In this document: positions 56,024-64,000 of the stretch, piece by piece | Layout of the letters: each line of letters opens with the position of its first letter | Position numbering within the stretch: the first letter of the stretch is position 1 | Assembly: GCA_026874595.1 (NCBI GenBank) | Contig: CM049310.1 | Location: forward strand, 20,806,058 to 20,870,057 | Direction of reading: 5' to 3' | DNA length: 64,000 bases | DNA from: Sipunculus nudus | Taxonomy: Eukaryota > Annelida > Sipuncula > Golfingiida > Sipunculidae | Made by a program: the position numbers and the translations under genes | Notes under the pieces: generated by a model | The model's input: the letters and a program-made list of their open reading frames with translations, nothing else | What the model was told of the DNA's origin: nothing | Database searches by the model: none

Positions 56024-57860
56024 AAAACTAGAATATGGGTAGTCAACAAGCGACTATGTGTATCCGCAGAAATCAGAGTGGGACAGGTAAAGTGAGGCAT
56101 GGATTAGTTGGCAAGGGGAATAGAGTGAGGTGTGCTGCATATTAACATGGATGTCTGCAGCGTAAACGTGAATGTAGGTGGTGCCTCCTGTCATAAAATC
56201 GAGAAAATTGTCCAGGATGTATAAACCTGCAAAATTTCAGGTGGATAAACCACTGCTGAGATATGAGTGATTCAATCCCAAGGCAGATTAACAGATGGAC
56301 GGTGTTCATAAGTGGTTGCAGGTGGCGCCACCAGTTTTGCTTATAATGAAGAGCTATGTGAGATCTATAAACAAGCAAAATTTTGGCCCAATCGGTCAAA
56401 CAGTTCCGGAGATATGAGCTTGGATGTCTGCAGAGTAAACATGAATATAGGTGGCGCCACCTGTCATAAAATCGAGAAAGCTGTCCAGGATGTATAAACC
56501 TGCAAAATTTCAGGTGGAAAAGTCAAACCACTGCAGAGTGATATTATCCCAAGGCAGATGAACAGATGCACGCTGTGAAATATGGTTGCAGGTGGCGCTA
56601 CCAGTTTTGCCTATAATGAAGAGCTATGTGAGATCTATACACATGCAAAATTTTGGCCCAATCTTTCAAACAGTTCCCGAGATATGAGCTTGGATGTCTG
56701 CAGAGTAAACGTGAATGTAAGTGGCTCCAACTGTCATAAATCGAGAAAGCTGTCCAGGATATATAAACATGCAAAATTTCAGAGGGATAAGTCAAACCAC
56801 TGCTGAGATATGAGTGAGTTTATGCCAAGGCAGATGAACAGATGGACACTTGCATAAGCGGTTGCAGGTGACGCCACCAGTTTTGCCTATGATGAAGAGC
56901 TATGTGAGATCTATACACATGCATAATTTTGGTCCAATCAGTCAAACGGTTCCTGAGATATGAGCTTGGTTGTCTAGAGAGTAAACGTGAATGTAGGTGG
57001 CGCCTCCTATCATAAAATCGAGAAAGCTGTCCAGGATTTATAAACCTGCAAAATTTCAGGTGGAAAAGTCAAACCACTGCTGAGATATGAGTGATATTAT
57101 CCGAAGGCAGATGAACAGATGCACGCTGTGCAAAAATGGTTACAGGTGGCGCCACCAGTTTAGCCTATGATGAAGAGCTATGTGAGATCTATACACATGC
57201 CAAATTTTGGCCCAATCAGTCAAACATTTCCGGAGATATGAGCTTGGATGTCTGCAGAGTAAACATGATTGTAGGTGGCACCACCTGTCATAAAATCGAG
57301 AAACCCGTCCAGGATGTATAAACCTGCAAACTTTCAGGTGGATAAGTCAAACCACTGCTGAGATATGAGTGATATTATCCCAAGGCAGATGAACAGATGC
57401 ACGCTGTGCGTAAGTGGTTGCAGGTGGCGCCACCAATTTTGCCTATCATGAAGAGCTCTGTGAGATCTATACACATGCAAAATTTTCATCCAATCGGTCA
57501 AACAGTTCCCGAGATATGAGCTTGGATGTCTGCAGAGTAAACTTAAATGTAGGTGGCACCACCTGTTACAAAACTGTCCAGGATGTATAAACCTGCAAAA
57601 TTTCAGGTGGAAAAGTCAAACCGCTGCTGAGATATGAATGATATTATCCCAAGGCAGATGAACAGATGGTCCTGTGCAAAAATGGTTGCAGGTGGCGCCA
57701 CCATTTTTAGTGTATGTTATAATGCTATCATAGTGTATGTTATAAGGGCTACATTTGTGCAAAATTTTTAGCCTGATTGGTCAAATGAGATATGCGGGTT
57801 TATGTGTGGAAACAGACGCACAAATGGACGCTGGGTAGCGAGGAAAGGTCAGAGGTCAAC
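56024..57860 (+). mobile_element. family B element, copy B5, with 275-bp higher-order array; right end lost
   Basis: The left end AAAACTAGAATATGGGTAGT is followed by a TATCCGC block. Palindrome islands lie at about 56178, 56327, 56451, 56591, 56717, 56866, 56994, 57144, 57272, 57420, 57551 and 57690. Two half-units alternate (...CACCAGTTTTGCC... and ...CACCTGTCATAAAATCG...) to give a unit of about 270-278 bp repeated five to six times. The match to B2 stops near 57860, before the GGCGGATAC terminus. Confidence 0.75.
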
Positions 57861-57988
57861 CAAAAATGAGGACACAGCAGTTCACATGTTACCTGATGAT
57901 AAACCTGGTTCGCTTAAAATGCAAACCAAGTTTTTTCAAACAGTTGAAAGATATAGTTCCAATAATCTGGGAATTCTGCATCTAAACA

Positions 57989-58045
57989 TTGTGTCTAGAT
58001 GTCTAGACGCTGTGTCTAGACGTCTAGACACATTGTCTAGACACC
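57989..58045 (+). repeat. GTCTAGAC palindrome cluster
   Basis: Several copies of (T)GTCTAGA(C/T) in about 57 bp. Positions 58011-58032 form a perfect 22-bp palindrome centred on ACGT. Confidence 0.8.
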
Positions 58046-58209
58046 CCACCAGAGCTAGGTCAGTTGCCATGGTGATGTCTGGACCCCATCTGTTTGTACT
58101 GAGTGACCTCTTGACTTGGGTGCTGAAACTCAGCATGTTGTCAAATTTGTTTTCAAATACAGAGAGCCTTTTTCAATTGGCTACAATGCTTTTTTAAAAC
58201 TGTATTTAC

Positions 58210-58528
58210 ATAATCTACTAGCAATTACCCGTGCTACGCACGGTTTTGGGCGAGCATTTAGTTCTGATGTCAAATAGTCTGTCATAGTTGCATGTCTTGG
58301 GTGTACAATGTTACTGTCTCTTTGAATCCGACATTTGGTATAAGTGTTCTGTCTCTGAGTTAACCTTGTGTCGGAGTCTGAATGACCTGGACAAATACGT
58401 TCTTGTCTGAATGGTGGAATGTCTTCGGACAAACCTGGAGCATATGTATGTCAAAAATCAAGGCAAACCGTAGTGTCAAAGGAGACATGTAAATTCACAC
58501 AATCACGTTACGCTATTAATATATAGAT
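58210..58528 (+). mobile_element. interspersed repeat X, copy 1
   Basis: It begins near CTACTAGCAATTACCCGTGC then TACGCACGG (a dyad) and ends TACGCTATTAATATATAGAT. The last 118 bp match 60273-60397. No coding sequence. The class is not assigned. Confidence 0.5.
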
Positions 58529-58953
58529 CAATTATATGCATGGTGTTATGCATAAAACTCTAATTGAAGCTGTGAGGATGACCGGAGAATTTTCGTCGAA
58601 GTTGTGTTAAATAAAATGAAGAAATATGTTAAATAAAATCATTTTTATATGAAAATATATATTATGCTAAACATCGCCTTTAAAGTTGCCCTCCAAGCCT
58701 GTGAATCCGCCAGTAAAGGAACCTGTTATCTTGCATGGTAGTACAGTACAGCGCTGAGACATGATCTCGATAATTGCATTCCGGGTATAACGCACAAAAA
58801 CTAAGCATTAACATGGTCGGGCAATCCCGCTGCGCAAACGTTCGTGGTAGCATTATATTATGTGGTACATTTTATGGCTGTATATATTTTTAAATATCAC
58901 GCATTCTGTTTGAAAGCTGAGCCAATGTTTTCCAGTGAGACAGTCACTGCGTT

Positions 58954-59945
58954 CAGGCAGTGTGTTAAACCCGGATCCCTCTCCGGATCCTGGACCCCAA
59001 GAAAAATTTGTAATTCTTAAACTCTCATGGTAATTTGTCCAGATATTTTAGCATAACCTTATCTAAAGACATATTTTATATCATGTTTGGTTAAAACATT
59101 AAAAATAGTCTGTTTTGCAACAAAATTTGATAAAAAAAAACACTTACGGACCCTGGCGCACGGACCTCACGGATTACACGGACCCCGTTTTCTCGTTGTT
59201 TTACCATTTCTTTAGTACATACATGAATTTCACATCACGTTTAGCCATAACACCCTTGTAATTTATTATTGTGTATGTATCTGTATTTTTAAATTTCTGT
59301 CTCAGTTTTTATTCATAATTTTATATTTGCTATTTATTTCATTTGTGTAGCATTTTAAAAAGTATAATAATTAAAAACATTTAAAAAATCATTATTTTGG
59401 AACCTGTAGTTGCTTGAATTGCAAGTAATCAACAATTCCTTTCGGTTTTTATATCACTGCCAACTTTAAAATTGCATGGTTATTATGAACGGAGCACGAA
59501 ACCTGTTGTTATGTGGAAGTGCTCTGATATATCAGTCTCAGGTCCGCTGAACTGTTAGTGCACTTCAAATTAAATCTCCCCCACTGTGTCAGCACTATTA
59601 TATTTTCATTTAAAATAACAAATATTATATTAAGTGTGACATGAGTGCTATTTTTGTCCTCTTTTAGTCATAAATAAAAATATGAGCGGTGGTTACTGGG
59701 GTCCGTCAAAATTGAACAGTCGCCAAATTCGTGTAAATGAGGTCCGTCTTCATCGAAATATTTTTGTAATTATAAATCTTTCAGTGAATCGGTCATTTAC
59801 AAATGTGTAACATTTAGGGACTTTGCCCTGTCCTTACATCAACAATAGTGGTGTTTTTATCGGTATAAATAATGGAAAATGAGGAAATAGGTTTATGGGG
59901 ACCGGGGACCATGGGGTTCCGGTTTTACACACTACCCTGCATTCA
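58954..59945. mobile_element. hAT-like MITE with near-perfect 8-bp duplication
   Basis: The left end AGGCAGTGTGTTAAACCCGG and right end ...GGTTTTACACACTACC are inverted repeats. Flanks are CTGCGTTC on the left and CTGCATTC on the right, 8 bp with one mismatch, as in an old hAT insertion. GGACC(C/T) motifs repeat near both ends. No transposase frame. Confidence 0.5.
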
Positions 59946-60272
59946 CTACCGCTCGGAAAATTTTCATTCTTTGAAAGATCCCCCTTTTAAGCATTTTCCT
60001 CATGCGAGATCTCCTTGTGCACAATAGACCTTTTCGCTGCGCGGAGGTTGCCTTTTGAGAAGGGATCACCAATGGGGATTATTTCGGGCCGGTCACCGCA
60101 AATTTAAGAAAAGCCCAGATAGGGCCTCCGGAGAAAAACTCTGTCCTGCCATCAAACACTCTGTGGCCATTGTGTTACCAGGCCCGAAGACACAAAGAAA
60201 AGAGGCGCCCGCGGGGGAGCAAATATTAAAATTATTAATTATGCACGTAATACGCAAATATTGCAAATAAAA

Positions 60273-60397
60273 GTGGGTGGAATCTCATCGGACAAACCCT
60301 GAGCATATGTATGTCAGAAATTATGGCAAACCGTACGGTAGTATCAGAGGAGATACGGAAAATCACAAAAATCGCCTTACGCTATTAATATATAGAT
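60273..60397 (+). mobile_element. interspersed repeat X, 3' end copy 2
   Basis: GTGGAATCTCATCGGACAAA ... GAGCATATGTATGTCAGAAA ... TACGCTATTAATATATAGAT, matching 58411-58528. The GC-richer open frame just before it (60055-60270) is not recognised. Confidence 0.5.
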
Positions 60398-60535
60398 TCT
60401 TATAAAACTGGCAGAACCCTATCATAGAATAATTCTTGTAAAGTTTAAACCAATCAGCTTAACAGTTTCATCATAAATCAGTTTATAAGCTAGAAGAGTT
60501 TAAAATTACATTTTCGCTCGTAAAAAATACATCAA

Positions 60536-61014
60536 TGTAGGTGGCGCCACCAATACCTCAAAATCAGATATGACATATGTGACAAACATTGTTATAAAAT
60601 TTAGTGATTATAGCTCTAGCCGTTTCTGAGATTTAAATTTTAGTGTGCTTTTTTGGACATATGGCTAAGTTCAACCTCCTGTAACTCGGCCAAAAATCTC
60701 CGAACTGGGATGATTCAAACAAACTCGAGAGAAATTGTTCCAGGGATCATTTCTGTTAAATATTGGAAAATTTGGCTTGACAGTTTCGGAGAAGAAGATT
60801 TTTAAAGCTATTTTAGCCTTTTCCCTATAAAATCTAAGAAAATGCAGTTAGAAAAAAAAATATACAAAATCCGATAGAGTTTTTCAGATGACTGATTATT
60901 TGTAAAAAATTTGGTGATGCTAGCTCCTGTCATTTTTGAGATAGCTATGGTTAACGTACAGACGAGGCATGACGCACGATGCCGCACCATCGCATAAGCT
61001 CACAGGTTCGCTAA
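60536..61014 (-). mobile_element. family D element, copy D2, reverse orientation
   Basis: It ends with the inverse of D1's left end (CACAGGTTCGCTAA at 61001-61014, preceded by CCATCGCATAAG). One island, GTAGGTGGCGCCACC, lies at 60538-60552. Internal AAAATCCGATAGAGTTTTTC and AAAATCTAAGAAAATGCAGT are the inverse of D1 at 21894-21963. It is a single-unit, short version of D1. Confidence 0.7.
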
Positions 61015-63114
61015 CAAGTTCCTTCCTTTTGAACATGCATGGACCTAACATGAAAATATCTGGTTCATTAATTCATTTATAATTGTGCCATGTTAAACTT
61101 TTTCATGCAACCTTTTCGTCAGTGTTACAGATTAAAATGTTCAATAAGTATTTTACCCCAGTTACACTATTTTTTAGCATATAAAATAACAGGTATATGT
61201 GATAATCAAATATTAAATATATATTCACCCAACTAATACTGTACACTTTTATGGACTATATCTAAGATACAGAAGTCACTCATGATCAAATATTTCTAGA
61301 AGTATCATTAATTTACCTATCTGACAGTAGTATGTGCATAAAAATAAACATGGAAATGTATGGACACTTGTCAATTATATATTAAGTGGGACGTGGATAT
61401 TAACGAAGTATAATAATACACATTTAATTTATTAACTGAAATAATGCTGTAAAAAAATTAAAGAAAATCCATTTTCAAATGAGAATAAAGCCATAAACTA
61501 ATCTGATAAGTATATATTGTACTGTGTAATGCATGAAATTGTGCCTAAGAGTTATAGGAGTTACAACATCTCTGGATATACATACAGGATATGAAATTTA
61601 AGGCAACAGTGCTTACAGGAGGAAAAAATTTATTCTTAATTATAAAATATTTAAAAACAGACAGACACTTCATTTCATATTCTGCTGAGGCAGGAAAATA
61701 ATGAACTTGAGTTCCCTTTACTCTGACTTGCACTCAAGATGTTGTTGCCTCAACTACATCCCTGCTAAGCTGTGCAGACCAAAGAGATACTCTGACATAT
61801 TTAGGTCTGACAAAGCAGGTTTCACTTGCAAAGTGTACATATTGCCGAGTTGTTAAAATTGTATAAAAGTAATATATCATTCTAAAACAGAATATTTAGC
61901 AAATCTTCTTTGTCATTTAGGTAATTTAAAAATTTTAACTGACCATTTTTAAACATTTCCTGACCATTTTTTAGTACGATGGTGAAAAACAAAGTTGTTT
62001 AGGCACTTGAATACTTCACTCATGTGACTGAGCGAAAGCCAGAATTTTGTTACGTTTTGTTTAAACGGGCCAATTTTGAAGAGTGATTTGCTGGCATGGT
62101 GTAATTGTAATACTGTTAATACTGGTTATGAGTGGTGTGAAGTCTGAGGCTTACACTGAAGAAACTCTCTCTGTATGGATATCAGACTCAATATATGTTA
62201 GGGTTCGCTCCCAGGTAAAACCCAAGTGTATGTATATAATCACTGCTTACCAACCAGGAAGAAACTAAGGTAGGACCTCATGTATGATAAAATCAGATCA
62301 ACATTTGAAAAACTTGAGTAGTTAACTTGGCAAAATACTTTTTACTAATGTTTTACCCACTGGCTTGGGTCAAATAGGTATATATGTAGGTATCACAGTG
62401 CAAATTTTCAAATTCATTTAGTCAAATCATTTTTCATATGATATCAAATGAAAGTTTAGATTAATACAAGGTATATGCTTTTTATCTGAAGTTTCTACCT
62501 TTAATAATAAAAAAGTTATGATCATCTCATTCTGAAGCACCCCAAAATGGGGTCATTTTGGGAAAAAAAAAACCAAATTATAAATCAAAGATGCTGCAAA
62601 ATAAACATTTGCTAAAACTATTATTTGGGAGAAGCTGGAATGGTTTAAAAATGTATAACTGTATTTACCTGTTTTTTTCAGGACCTCAACTATTTGACAT
62701 GTTTTGAGACCCTAAAAGTGGACACTTGTCCTTTTCTTCCAGGTGTATTTGTATGGCTGATGGTCTCTCACCCATTTGCAAGCCATCAGCCATCTTGCTT
62801 CCAAATTGAATAAATTTGGGTGTCACATATTATAATTTTGCAATTACATGCAAATTCTGATATACATAATTTGTGAAAGAAAAAAGCATTTTTTTCACAG
62901 TTTGCCAACAGTTAGACAGCAGGTAGAACTGGGGTTCAAACACTGGTTCTTTAACAGGTCACAAAAAAACTTATATTTGCATGTATGAACTTATAAAATA
63001 CACCATAAGGAAGAAGAAAATTTAACCTTTATTGCTACTGTATATATATTTCACTGTCAATAAATTTAATGTCATGTTATAACTTGGTGAAATAAAAGTA
63101 ATTTGCTAAGTTCA
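61015..63114. other. unassigned sequence
   Basis: AT-rich. No exon, RNA gene or repeat recognised. I looked here for the missing EDF1 first exon on the minus strand (a codon pair for Trp-Asp near a start) and found none. Confidence 0.5.
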
Positions 63115-63364
63115 GGCCGGGTGTATCTAAAACCCGGAGATCTCCAGCCGGAGATCAAAATAAAACCCGAGATCGCGATATCTTAATTAATAAGGCAGCA
63201 ATTAGTATTAAACGTTCCCCTTGACACTTCTAAATGACATCCGCATCGAATATGATACTTAATTTGCAGGTGCACAAGGTATTTATTCAGTTATCCACGG
63301 AAACCTCACCCGGAGACGACCCGGAGATCGTCCAGAGACCGCCATCTTGCCCGGAGATCCGCCA
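63115..63364. mobile_element. repeat with CCCGGAGATC motifs
   Basis: CCCGGAGA(T/C) or a close variant occurs six times, in two clusters (63134-63172 and 63307-63358), around an AT-rich middle. The layout suggests subterminal repeats of a small DNA transposon. On minus, AAGATGGCGG lies at 63341-63350, a YY1-like motif that could be chance. Confidence 0.35.
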
Positions 63365-63744
63365 ATGAGTGCTTCCCACTGATTTCCACTTGCCACAACA
63401 GATGCCGCCACATTACATGTCTGACTTCCCCGCTCTGATATGTTAAATCGTTTACAAGTTTAATTTAAACTGTCACTAAAATACGTATATTGTTTTAAAA
63501 ACTGTTTCATACACTAATCATATATTCTCTTCACCAATTTTCTATTTCTGAAAATTCTTGAATGTTTGTAATATGTTAATAACTAATTATATTTTCTTGC
63601 ATATTATACAGAATATTTTCTTTTAGTATAAATTTTATAGTAAAATATGTGATAATATACAAAATAGTTTAATTTGATATTTACATATAGAAGTTATCGT
63701 AACCTCAACTATCCTTAATTTTTTTAATGGTATAAAGGGTATGC

Positions 63745-63960
63745 ATTAAATATGGAAATATATAGGAATTATAAAACATATAAAATAGTATGTCAAATAT
63801 GTGGTTTACTTAATATTGAAATATCGAAATTATAAAACATATAAAAACTATGTCAAAAGTGTGGTTTACTTATTCGGCACTAAGACCAGAAATTAACGGG
63901 TTAAATATGGAAAAATAGAAATTATAAAACATATAAAATAGTATGTCAAATATGTGATAC
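63745..63960 (+). repeat. ~62-bp degenerate repeat, three copies
   Basis: GAAATTATAAAACATATAAA with flanking AAATATGGAAAT and TATGTCAAATATGTGG recurs at about 63765, 63825 and 63917. The third copy is separated by about 30 bp of unrelated sequence. Confidence 0.75.
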
Positions 63961-64000
63961 TGCATTCCAGCTCTGGGAAAACAACGCATCTCTGTATTTC

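Noticed and set aside
56312-57321. Repeated frames reading MVAGGATSFAYNEELCEIYT.
   Set aside because: One per 275-bp unit of the B5 array; no evidence of a repeat-containing protein gene, as frames end within each unit.
63341-63350. AAGATGGCGG on minus as a gene start (YY1-type context) for EDF1 exon 1.
   Set aside because: The reading frame (MAVSGRSPGRLRV) does not match the EDF1 N-terminus and the site lies inside a repeat.

Overview
The window is animal nuclear DNA: AT-rich and intron-rich, with vertebrate-style splice sites and AATAAA signals. Three deeply conserved single-copy eukaryotic genes are broken by introns that are full of transposable elements. The repeat style (long non-autonomous elements carrying internal tandem arrays, a short microsatellite and a terminal hairpin) resembles the pearl/HINE-type elements described in bivalve molluscs, so a mollusc, probably a bivalve, is the best guess. 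That placement is inference. There is no operon logic and the genes are not functionally linked.

Layout. 1-71: last codons of an unrecognised upstream gene, plus strand. 293-13274: PIN1 (peptidyl-prolyl isomerase), three exons, plus strand, with a 10.7-kb first intron packed with repeats. 13.3-33.7 kb: gene-poor. It holds a decayed CR1/Jockey-type LINE, a tRNA-derived SINE, several tandem-repeat-bearing elements and a 6-kb block of nested palindromes ending about 50 bp before the next start codon. 33765-41235: PSMB1 (proteasome beta-6 subunit), six exons, plus strand, complete. 41.4-52.2 kb: a second SINE, more tandem-repeat elements, two open stretches of unknown nature and a 31-bp minisatellite. 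52271-55517: EDF1 (MBF1 coactivator), minus strand, exons 2-5 of a five-exon gene; the N-terminal exon was not found up to the end of the window. 55.5-64.0 kb: repeats, mainly its first intron and/or flank.

The most unusual content is the repeat fraction. At least five sequence-distinct families (called A to E here) share a design: no long terminal inverted repeat, hairpins near an end in several of them, internal arrays of roughly 130-345-bp units, and, in most, one recurring 12-bp palindrome (GGTGGCGCCACC and variants) in each array unit. They nest in one another, and the order can be read: B inside A, and an hAT-like element inside B with a perfect 8-bp duplication. A separate palindromic family (F), with GGAAGT-rich arms and a perfect 9-bp target duplication, sits between the ancestral PSMB1 upstream region and its start codon. 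No tRNA or rRNA gene, CRISPR array, viral gene or toxin gene was recognised.
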